Source: a virus. From it: a DNA stretch of 27,849 nucleotides. The DNA lies in the IMG/VR virus record IMGVR_UViG_3300002835_000875, positions 1 to 27,849 of that record, one strand, 5' to 3'. The position numbers and the translations under genes were made by a program. Below, piece after piece: positions 23,243-27,849 of this stretch. Numbering within the stretch: position 1 is the stretch's first letter; each line of letters begins with the position of its first letter. The notes under the pieces are model-generated. The model had not been told where the DNA came from and made no database searches. It saw nothing but the letters and a program-made list of their open reading frames with translations.

Positions 23243-23370
23243 GATTTTATTAATTTTAAAATTTGTTCTTTTAATGTTATTGCTTTTTCTTTTGGTACTC
23301 TAAAACAAAGTACCAAAGTAGGAGCAGATTTTGGCCTACCTGCTCCTGTTCGTTTTTCTTTTTTGATCAT
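23239..23370 (-). CDS. 43-residue basic protein, possible DNA-binding
   Basis: ATG at 23370 to TGA at 23239. The N-terminus is basic with a GRPK turn (MIKKEKRTGAGRPKSAP), followed by a strand (TLVLCFRV) and a lysine-rich helix (KEKAITLKEQILKLIK). The strand-helix pattern recalls a half-size ribbon-helix-helix protein. The gene contains two small inverted repeats (see findings). It overlaps upstream by one base (TAATG) and downstream by ATGA. Confidence 0.65.
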   Translation of the reverse strand: MIKKEKRTGAGRPKSAPTLVLCFRVPKEKAITLKEQILKLIKS

Positions 23371-23537
23371 TAGTTAATTGCTTCTTTTAATCTTGTTACT
23401 CCTAATAATTTTCTTGAAATCTGTATTTTTGCAAACCTTAAATTAGTATTAATGTTTTTTATTCCATTAATAGTAAATTCATAATAACCATTGATTTCTG
23501 TAATTTCAATTCCTTTGTAAATAATTGTAGTTGTCAT
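23370..23537 (-). CDS. 55-residue protein, first gene of second early operon
   Basis: ATG at 23537 to TAA at 23370. The protein begins MTTTIIYKGIEITEINGYYEF and is a likely small beta-hairpin fold with a basic helical end (ISRKLLGVTRLKEAI). No family is recognised. It is the first gene after a promoter-like element, and its N-terminus (MTT) and leader copy those of the gene at 27526-27777, the first gene of the other early operon. Confidence 0.68.
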   Translation of the reverse strand: MTTTIIYKGIEITEINGYYEFTINGIKNINTNLRFAKIQISRKLLGVTRLKEAIN

Positions 23538-23564
23538 TGTTTCGTTGTTAATTGTAGGACAAAA
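23531..23564 (-). repeat. Duplicated early leader, copy A
   Basis: These 34 bases match 27771-27805 with one substitution and one base insertion. The first 20 transcribed bases, from the TTTTG of the -7 element onward, are identical in both. The shared part covers the end of the promoter, the untranslated leader and the first codons (ATG ACA AC). A shared regulator site or a translation signal would explain the conservation. Confidence 0.8.
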
Positions 23565-23567
23565 ATA
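23560..23567 (-). promoter_or_regulatory. Promoter -7 element for the second early operon
   Basis: TATTTTTG on the minus strand matches TAnnTTTG, 22 bases before the ATG at 23537. The transcribed leader after it is nearly identical to that at 27771-27805. No TTTG -33 element is visible at the expected spacing (TATA at 23587-23590), so strength is uncertain. The 108-base gap 23538-23645 contains this element and otherwise only AT-rich DNA. Confidence 0.6.
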
Positions 23568-23645
23568 ATATTATAATTGATATTTGTATACATAAATTTG
23601 TAACTACTTAAAAATTAACCGATTAAAATTTATTTTAAATTAAAT

Positions 23646-23930
23646 TTATAATTCCATTAACTCTTGATCTAACCCTTCTAATACTTTATACATCGAATCT
23701 TGCAACTGCTCCCAATCTTTGCTCTTAAATCTGGCATCGCTAAGTAAGGTTTCATCAATCTGTTTAATGAAGTAGTTGATTTTGGGTTTAGCCTCTTTAA
23801 TTACTCCGATGATGTGCTTGTTGTCTATTGCATCTCTGCAACTCCAAACTGTCTGCATTGCCTCGCTTGCTGCCTTGCTGCACATATAAGCCATTAAAAG
23901 GTTTTGGATAATAGTTCTTTCTGATATCAT
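23646..23930 (-). CDS. Helical protein, unknown function
   Basis: A 94-residue protein, mostly alpha-helical, with RTIIQNLLMAYMCSKAASEAM near the start and DWEQLQDSMYKVLEGLDQEL at the end (each a helix). No motif points to a function. It overlaps the DnaA-domain gene by ATGA and is the last gene of the first early operon; a promoter for the next operon lies downstream. It may act with the DnaA-like protein, by position only. The frame at 23797-23985 is a shadow. Confidence 0.7.
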   Translation of the reverse strand: MISERTIIQNLLMAYMCSKAASEAMQTVWSCRDAIDNKHIIGVIKEAKPKINYFIKQIDETLLSDARFKSKDWEQLQDSMYKVLEGLDQELMEL

Positions 23931-24271
23931 AATAGCGTTTCAATTTTTTTAATCCGTTCCACAAATAGCGCATCTTTGTAGTCAAGATAATTCTGAATCT
24001 TGGTTCGAGCGTTCATTATAGTAGTATGGTCACGACCGCCTAATCTTAAACCGATTGATTGTAGGCTTGAATAAGTATGTTTGCAGGCTAAGTAAGCTAT
24101 GCAATGCCTCCACCACATTATCTCACGTTTGCGGTTATTGGATGTTAGTTCCTTTTCTGAGTAACCGCTTACTTTAGTTACTGCCCAAATGATGCCGTCA
24201 AGTGTTATCTTATGTTTGTTAACCCCATGAACTCTAACGTAGAAGTTTGGTTTGCTTATTAGTAGTGTCAT
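23927..24271 (-). CDS. Stand-alone DnaA domain IV DNA-binding protein
   Basis: The 114-residue protein carries the DnaA signature GLRLGGRDHTTIMNA at residues 74-88, in a helix-turn-helix context (residues 24-95) as in the C-terminal domain IV of DnaA. There is no AAA+ ATPase domain, so it binds DNA but cannot load helicase by itself. Phage copies may steer origin recognition or mimic the host initiator. It sits in the early operon between MazG-like and helical genes, with overlaps on both sides. I see no clear match to the DnaA box TTATCCACA by eye. Confidence 0.88.
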   Translation of the reverse strand: MTLLISKPNFYVRVHGVNKHKITLDGIIWAVTKVSGYSEKELTSNNRKREIMWWRHCIAYLACKHTYSSLQSIGLRLGGRDHTTIMNARTKIQNYLDYKDALFVERIKKIETLL

Positions 24272-24561
24272 TTAATTCTTTTGCCTTCAATATAAGTTCT
24301 TGTATTTAGTTGAATTAATTTCTTTGCCATTGCTGCTTCTATATCTTCTAGGTCAAAGCCTGTTAAATGCGCCATTTTAAACATTAAAAAGAAGCAGTCT
24401 GCTAGTTCATCCGCTTGCTCGTTTCTACCATCCAAGACTACCGCCTTTCTAAACTCCCAAACTTCTTCGTTGCGTAACTTGGATAATACGTCTAGCCATC
24501 TTTCATCGCCAAAGGTGTCTTTGCTCCATTGGATGTATTCGTTGATTAGTAATTGGTTCAT
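24268..24561 (-). CDS. MazG-like nucleotide pyrophosphohydrolase
   Basis: The 97-residue protein has the all-alpha NTP pyrophosphohydrolase layout: a helix with LRNEEVWEFRKA (residues 29-40; metal-binding Glu32, Glu33, Glu36), a second acidic motif DELADCFFLMF (51-61; Glu52, Asp55), then KLIQLNTRTY. These residues bind Mg and cleave NTPs or dNTPs to the monophosphate plus pyrophosphate. In phages such enzymes trim nucleotide pools or lower host alarmone signalling. It overlaps both neighbours by ATGA. Substrate cannot be told from sequence. Confidence 0.85.
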   Translation of the reverse strand: MNQLLINEYIQWSKDTFGDERWLDVLSKLRNEEVWEFRKAVVLDGRNEQADELADCFFLMFKMAHLTGFDLEDIEAAMAKKLIQLNTRTYIEGKRIK

Positions 24562-24803
24562 ACTATTCCATCATTAAAGTGTCCTAGATATAAAGAGCCA
24601 GCGTTTCTATCATTAAAGTAGGCATACATTAAATCAAAACCAAAGCCTGCAAAATCTTTACAAATCAATTCTATGTTTTCGAAGTTTTTAGGTTTTATTT
24701 CTGTTTCCTCAGCACCATGTTGAAATGAAAAGAAATATACAAACTTAATCGGCTTTAACTCTTTTTTTTCGGGTTGCTCCCCTATTATTATTACTTTTGT
24801 CAT
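24558..24803 (-). CDS. 81-residue protein, unknown function
   Basis: The start at 24803 follows a leader (ATTAACAACTAACACAATGACA) that resembles the leaders of the genes at 23537 and 27777 in its last part; the protein begins MTKVIIIGEQPEKKELKP. It is a mixed alpha/beta small protein with GFGFDLMYAYFND in the second half. No family is recognised. An RNA-type hairpin lies 17 bases upstream of its ATG. It overlaps the MazG-like gene by ATGA. Confidence 0.68.
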   Translation of the reverse strand: MTKVIIIGEQPEKKELKPIKFVYFFSFQHGAEETEIKPKNFENIELICKDFAGFGFDLMYAYFNDRNAGSLYLGHFNDGIV

Positions 24804-24819
24804 TGTGTTAGTTGTTAAT

Positions 24820-24847
24820 GGCAGTAAGCAGTTGCCCGCCTACCGCC
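24820..24847 (-). promoter_or_regulatory. RNA hairpin with two G-U pairs in an early-operon gap
   Basis: On the transcribed (minus) strand, GGCGGTAGGC can pair with GCTTACTGCC over ten bases around an eight-base loop. Eight pairs are Watson-Crick and two are G-U, which work in RNA but not as a DNA palindrome. No T run follows, so it is not a standard terminator. It lies between the DUF3127 stop and the start at 24803 and may affect mRNA processing, stability or translation. Confidence 0.65.
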
Positions 24848-24855
24848 TTGTTAAT

Positions 24856-25116
24856 TTAGATTTTCCAACATTTGATGCTAGTGAACCATCTGCCGTTATA
24901 TTCCCTAGATTCGATATTAATCGAGCAGGTAATGGTGTGACCGATTTGATAGTCTTGCAGTCTGCTAATTGCTTTCTCGCTTACCTCAACTGCAATTAAC
25001 TTTGGATAAGTTTCTTGAGTTTCTACTACAATCGTTTGCTTTTGCCATGCTTTGCCTGACTTGCTTTCGCCTGATTCTAATGGTAGAATCTGTTTAAGTG
25101 TTCCCTGAATTTCCAT
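24856..25116 (-). CDS. DUF3127 OB-fold protein, likely ssDNA-binding
   Basis: The 86-residue protein matches DUF3127: GTLKQILPLESG at residues 5-16, SKSGKAWQKQ at 19-28, and the C-terminal NIESREYNGRWF followed by a WKI end. The family has an OB fold and is common in Bacteroidota and their phages, where it may stand in for a single-strand DNA-binding protein. It follows the exonuclease and annealing protein genes, which fits a recombination set. Binding to ssDNA is known for the fold, not proven for this protein. Confidence 0.85.
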   Translation of the reverse strand: MEIQGTLKQILPLESGESKSGKAWQKQTIVVETQETYPKLIAVEVSEKAISRLQDYQIGHTITCSINIESREYNGRWFTSIKCWKI

Positions 25117-25128
25117 CTGTTTATTTAT

Positions 25129-25806
25129 TTAAAGTGTGTTTATCAATTTAAGCATCATTTCATGCGCTATTTCTACCTTATCTAGGATTTTATCTATTCG
25201 TTCCTGATTGCGTTCTATTTCGATTAAATGATAGCTACGTTTAGAATCCTTGAATCTTGGATCATAACTCATAAAGTAACAAGAATCAGAATCGCACAAG
25301 TAAAGGTTAGTTTGGATCTGATCATAATATTTCGGTAGTTCAGTTTGAAAGTTCTTAGAGTTAACAAATGCCTTGTAGTATAGATGCGTATCGCTATTAG
25401 GGCATTTTATCTCTACTATCTTTTTTTGGCTTGTCAAAATCATATCAGGCGTTCCACCTAACTTGCCGTTGGTAAAAAAAACAATCCCACCAGAAGAGGT
25501 ATAAATGACATCTTTACTCGCAGGGTTGAGTTCAAGTAATTCGCACAACCTCAATGCTGCTTCTGATTCTTTTTCTTTACCCCATTCCATTTCGCTGTTA
25601 TAATAATTAGGCTTTGGCGTATTAAAATAGGCTGCTACCTTTTCTAACAAATAAGTAATCGCTCCGTCACTTAATAGTCTTCCCTCTGTTTGTGCTTTTT
25701 TGGTTGGCTCAGCCATTAGCCTGTTAACCTCTGATGCTGTGAATTGGGTTTTACGATTATCTAGCCAATCCGTTTCTGTTTCAAAATTTAATCTTTTAAT
25801 TTCCAT
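25129..25806 (-). CDS. YqaJ-like viral exonuclease
   Basis: The 225-residue protein has the YqaJ/lambda-exonuclease core: W14 and R18 with TASEV (residues 23-27) at the start, WGKEKESEAA at 75-84 with the conserved Glu80, GGTPDM at 117-122 with catalytic Asp121, VEIKCP at 131-136 with Glu132 and Lys134, and YYDQIQTNLYLC near 160-171. It would resect double-stranded ends to give single strands for annealing. It overlaps the candidate annealing protein gene by 11 bases, the usual pairing of phage recombination enzymes. Confidence 0.93.
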   Translation of the reverse strand: MEIKRLNFETETDWLDNRKTQFTASEVNRLMAEPTKKAQTEGRLLSDGAITYLLEKVAAYFNTPKPNYYNSEMEWGKEKESEAALRLCELLELNPASKDVIYTSSGGIVFFTNGKLGGTPDMILTSQKKIVEIKCPNSDTHLYYKAFVNSKNFQTELPKYYDQIQTNLYLCDSDSCYFMSYDPRFKDSKRSYHLIEIERNQERIDKILDKVEIAHEMMLKLINTL

Positions 25807-26338
25807 TTAGTTTCTCCTTATTGTTACCGAATTTTGCTGCTAGGTCTGAATCAGGTTTGTAGTCTAAAGTTTCCTTTCTATTCAAGTCTGCACCGAATAA
25901 CTTACCGATATGGTCGGCTGCATCTTTTACGGCTATGGTTTTAGCTATTGGAAACGCCATTGATAATGCTCCATTGTTAATGTTTTGCAGGTCGGCAGGT
26001 GAAGTTCCTTGCTTGGTTTGTAACTGAGCCGCTCCTATGCCATCAAACTGCATCACTTCTCCGTTTGTAGGGTTCTTTATTGTTAACCTAACAGTTACCC
26101 ATACGCCATTGAATGCCGTGCCTTGACCTGTAATCTGTATTTGGTAGGTCTTGAAAATTCTAGTTAGTAAATACTCGACCTTGTCAATCGGTAGGTATTT
26201 GTAGCCCCTAATGAATGGATGCTCTTTAACCCATTTTGCAGGCGGTGGTTGGTTTAAAAGTAGATTTAGCTGGTCGTTCTTGTACGCTAACTCAATGTCC
26301 TGAGTTAAGTCTGCGAGTGTTGGTAGTTTAGTTTCCAT
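25796..26338 (-). CDS. Single-strand annealing protein candidate (Rad52/ERF-like)
   Basis: The 180-residue protein is the upstream partner of the YqaJ exonuclease, the normal position for an annealing protein. It contains YKYLPIDKVEYLL near 46-58, a beta-hairpin stretch VWVTVRLTIKNP (79-90), and a C-terminal helical segment AFPIAKTIAVKDAADHIGK (128-146) followed by LFGADLN. That last segment resembles the Rad52 motif in which an alanine-rich helix leads to a small-residue turn. No RecT or Red-beta pattern is seen. The gene pair suggests a recombination function; the exact family is uncertain. Confidence 0.7.
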   Translation of the reverse strand: METKLPTLADLTQDIELAYKNDQLNLLLNQPPPAKWVKEHPFIRGYKYLPIDKVEYLLTRIFKTYQIQITGQGTAFNGVWVTVRLTIKNPTNGEVMQFDGIGAAQLQTKQGTSPADLQNINNGALSMAFPIAKTIAVKDAADHIGKLFGADLNRKETLDYKPDSDLAAKFGNNKEKLNGN

Positions 26339-26339
26339 T

Positions 26340-26525
26340 TTAAATAGTGTTAGGGTGATCTGTAATAGTTGGGAACATAATCTCTCTTGCTTCCTTCATG
26401 CCATCTACCTCGGCCGAAATAATAAGTAGATCAATGTTAGATTTTAAAGTGCTTTCTGAGATGTTGCTGCCGCTATCAATGATCTGCTTGATTAATGCGG
26501 TTTTGATTGATTGTGTGTTGCTCAT
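26340..26525 (-). CDS. 61-residue protein, unknown function
   Basis: A small helical protein (MSNTQSIKTALIKQIIDSG, then DLLIISAEVDGMKEARE) with no recognised family. Its start is four bases before the neighbour's stop and its stop is one base before the annealing-protein start, so it is fully packed into the operon. The C-terminal part is proline/histidine-containing and probably flexible. Confidence 0.65.
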   Translation of the reverse strand: MSNTQSIKTALIKQIIDSGSNISESTLKSNIDLLIISAEVDGMKEAREIMFPTITDHPNTI

Positions 26526-26806
26526 AAAAATAATGAAATAGTAAAAATAAAAAATAAACCTAGTAACACGCCACCTAACTTATCAAAATAGTTTAGGTCG
26601 CTGATTTCTCTCACGCGTTCTGCCCATGCCGCATCTATTGTGTCGGCTAACTCAGGATGTAATTGAACTGCTTTGATTTTCTTTAATGCCTCTATTTTAG
26701 TCGGGCAATTAGCCTCATGTACTTGGTCGATCAAGTCTGATTCAACGTAGTCTAATAATGCTTGATGTCTCTTTGCATCGTCAATGATAAATATTCTGTT
26801 TTCCAT
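26522..26806 (-). CDS. Tail-anchored small membrane protein, unknown function
   Basis: A 94-residue protein with a helical soluble part (residues 1-70, acidic, e.g. DAKRHQALLDYVESDL) and a C-terminal hydrophobic segment at about 76-93 (KLGGVLLGLFFIFTISLF). This looks like a single membrane anchor with the bulk in the cytoplasm. No family is recognised. It overlaps the downstream gene by ATGA. It may tether a phage early function to the membrane, by inference. Confidence 0.65.
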   Translation of the reverse strand: MENRIFIIDDAKRHQALLDYVESDLIDQVHEANCPTKIEALKKIKAVQLHPELADTIDAAWAERVREISDLNYFDKLGGVLLGLFFIFTISLFL

Positions 26807-26807
26807 G

Positions 26808-27026
26808 TTATTTCTTGTAATAAAAGCTAGTTAATAAAGTTTCGTATTTAGTCGCTTCAAGACTTGCTTCGTGCCAATCTTCTTTAATCTTGGTTAGCAA
26901 AGTGAAGTCTTCATCCGTGCTGTTTTCTGAGTTGCAAACTTTGATTTGCTTTCCGTAGTTATTAAATAGCCTGATGTTGTTATCAGTCGCTCTTTTAATG
27001 TTTAGTTTTACTTGTGTGCGTGTCAT
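26808..27026 (-). CDS. 72-residue protein, unknown function
   Basis: A small helical protein beginning MTRTQVKLNIKRATDNNIR, with an acidic middle (ENSTDEDFTLLTKIKEDW) and a basic end. Such a charge pattern suggests a protein-protein contact rather than an enzyme. It is separated by one base from its neighbours on both sides. No family is recognised. Confidence 0.62.
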   Translation of the reverse strand: MTRTQVKLNIKRATDNNIRLFNNYGKQIKVCNSENSTDEDFTLLTKIKEDWHEASLEATKYETLLTSFYYKK

Positions 27027-27027
27027 G

Positions 27028-27216
27028 TTAGTTATTATTCATGTTTTGAAGTAACTCCCGATAACTTACTTTGCCTTTCTCGCCTCTCATATACTTGCAG
27101 GCTCTGAATAGTTGGTTGCGTGTCATGCCGTTGCGTTTAATGAAGTCTTGGCGTTCTTTGCGTGCTTCCTTGCCAACTATTAAGGCAAGCAGCGTTAATG
27201 TAAATAGCCACATCAT
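27028..27216 (-). CDS. 62-residue membrane-anchored protein, unknown function
   Basis: The N-terminus is one hydrophobic stretch (MMWLFTLTLLALIVGK) that would serve as a membrane anchor or signal, followed by a basic cytoplasmic-type region (RKERQDFIKRNG) and a helical end. No cleavage site is clear. It overlaps the upstream gene by ATGA. No family is recognised. Confidence 0.62.
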   Translation of the reverse strand: MMWLFTLTLLALIVGKEARKERQDFIKRNGMTRNQLFRACKYMRGEKGKVSYRELLQNMNNN

Positions 27217-27398
27217 ATTTGCTCCTTTTTTAAAAGCATCTCAATAGCCTCGTTGTGTAGGTCAGCTATTGACACGATTGGTTCAGAATCTGCTTTGATT
27301 TTGTTGCGCCTAACTTGTAGGGCTTGCAGCCTATTTGGTAGGTCTACATTGAGTAGCGTTGTTGCCACTTTACGTTTTGGTTTAGTTATGTTTGCCAT
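27213..27398 (-). CDS. Small ribbon-helix-helix-like protein candidate
   Basis: The 61-residue protein has a basic N-terminus (MANITKPKRKVATTLLNVDL) that could form a DNA-contacting strand, followed by two helices (NRLQALQVRRNKI and SIADLHNEAIEMLLKK). This strand-helix-helix order fits a CopG/Arc-type DNA-binding dimer. If so, it may control the early promoter that lies about 430 bases upstream. The call is from pattern only. Confidence 0.6.
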   Translation of the reverse strand: MANITKPKRKVATTLLNVDLPNRLQALQVRRNKIKADSEPIVSIADLHNEAIEMLLKKEQI

Positions 27399-27399
27399 A

Positions 27400-27522
27400 T
27401 TATAAGTATGTTATTGTGTTTTCTTTCTTAGTCTTCTTAGATGCTTTGTTGTTTGCTTCTACATAGTTGCAGAATATGCTAGTTAAAATAGCCATGCAAG
27501 TGAGTGTGATTAGTGTTGCCAT
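27400..27522 (-). CDS. 40-residue hydrophobic peptide, possible membrane peptide
   Basis: ATG at 27522 to TAA at 27400. The first 17 residues are hydrophobic (MATLITLTCMAILTSIF), the rest basic (KASKKTKKEN). A single membrane pass is likely. It fills the gap between two other early genes, with three bases upstream and one downstream. Confidence 0.58.
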   Translation of the reverse strand: MATLITLTCMAILTSIFCNYVEANNKASKKTKKENTITYL

Positions 27523-27525
27523 TGG

Positions 27526-27777
27526 TTAACGTTGTTGAATTTGCAATACCTCAAAATTAACATCACCATTGAAAGGGCATTTGCCTTTGTACTTTTCTTG
27601 CCACCTATTATTTATCTCGTCACAAGTGCTTGCTAAGTTAGTTTCACTTGGCATTAAATGAGTAGTTGTATATGGCTTTTGATTTACTCCAAGCCAAACT
27701 CTTTGGGCTTTATAGGTTACAAAAAATTGACCTACTACTTTGGTGTTATCACCTCTTTTTGAAATTATTGTTGTCAT
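27526..27777 (-). CDS. 83-residue protein, first gene of the early operon
   Basis: The protein begins MTTIISKRGDNTKVVGQFFV and is beta-rich in the first half (GQFFVTYKAQRVWLG), with an alpha segment near 45-60 (NLASTCDEINNRW) and a cysteine pair C52 and C67. No family is recognised. It is the first gene after the best promoter in the window, so it would be made very early in infection; early phage genes of this size often act on the host. That role is inference. Confidence 0.68.
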   Translation of the reverse strand: MTTIISKRGDNTKVVGQFFVTYKAQRVWLGVNQKPYTTTHLMPSETNLASTCDEINNRWQEKYKGKCPFNGDVNFEVLQIQQR

Positions 27778-27805
27778 TGTTTTGATTGTTAATTGTAGGA
27801 CAAAA
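27771..27805 (-). repeat. Duplicated early leader, copy B
   Basis: Partner of 23531-23564. It carries the same 20-base core from the end of the -7 element through the untranslated leader, then the start ATG and ACA codons. The two copies differ by one substitution and one inserted base. Confidence 0.8.
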
Positions 27806-27831
27806 GTAAAATAATTATTTAACTATGCAAA
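27801..27831 (-). promoter_or_regulatory. Early promoter, Bacteroidota consensus
   Basis: The minus strand has TTTG at 27828-27831, a spacer of 19 bases, and TACTTTTG at 27801-27808, matching the Bacteroidota housekeeping promoter TTTG-N19-TAnnTTTG exactly. The start codon at 27777 is 23 bases past the -7 element. It would be read by the host primary sigma factor and drive genes 27777 down to 23646. Confidence 0.82.
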
Positions 27832-27849
27832 ATAAATATTTATGTATTG

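Noticed and set aside
23797-23985. Minus-strand frame of 62 codons
   Set aside because: It overlaps two well-supported coupled genes in another frame and has no features of its own.
1-27849. Integrase, repressor, attachment site, tRNA or insertion sequence
   Set aside because: I looked for tyrosine or serine recombinase motifs, Cro/CI-like repressors, cloverleaf patterns and transposase signatures and found none, so neither lysogeny nor a mobile insertion is supported in this window.

Overview
This window is part of a tailed double-stranded DNA phage, or less likely a prophage, of a Bacteroidota (Bacteroidetes) host. The DNA is AT-rich. Every gene I can support lies on the minus strand, so the biological reading order runs from position 27849 down to position 1. 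Four things point to the host. Many families are ones I know mainly from Bacteroidota phages (a DUF6712-like connector, a DUF3127 OB-fold protein, an XkdF-type protease with an inserted domain, and a tail tip protein pair). Most genes lack a clear Shine-Dalgarno site and have A/T-only leaders instead. One promoter matches the Bacteroidota TTTG-N19-TAnnTTTG consensus. Most neighbouring genes overlap by ATGA or run together directly.

Layout in transcription order. (1) 27777-23646: an early operon behind a canonical promoter. It holds several small unknown proteins, a recombination set (a Rad52/ERF-like annealing protein candidate, YqaJ-type exonuclease, DUF3127 OB-fold), a MazG-like pyrophosphohydrolase and a stand-alone DnaA domain IV protein. 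(2) 23537-18448: a second early/replication operon whose leader is a near-copy of the first. It holds three tiny genes, a helical protein, a TAGT-like glycosyltransferase (the type linked to DNA hypermodification), an SF2 helicase, a coiled-coil protein and an SF3/D5-like helicase. (3) 18447-18264: a non-coding, very AT-rich stretch with six GTAACAG sites in both orientations, a candidate replication origin or operator array, followed by a VRR-NUC nuclease. (4) 17907-1: the late operon. It opens with a 48-residue basic protein and a small sigma-70-like factor. Then come three more glycosyltransferases with two small partner genes, terminase small and large subunits, the tail module, the head module and the start of a connector gene cut by the window edge.

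The order of the structural genes is unusual: terminase, tail chaperone pair, tail completion, tail tip, tape measure, then protease, scaffold, capsid, tail tube candidate, a beta-rich protein, portal and connector. The portal therefore follows the capsid, and the tail lies between terminase and head. The tail chaperone pair is read through a -1 frameshift at a run of nine T (12238-12246), as in the lambda G/GT system, and would give a 249-residue fusion.

How the parts fit together, by inference: the host sigma factor reads the two early promoters; the DnaA-like protein and SF3 helicase start replication near the repeat array; the annealing protein and exonuclease drive recombination; the phage sigma factor switches on late genes. 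One glycosyltransferase may modify DNA, and the three late ones may modify virion or cell-surface targets. No integrase, repressor, lysis gene, tRNA or CRISPR array is visible, so lifestyle cannot be decided from this window.
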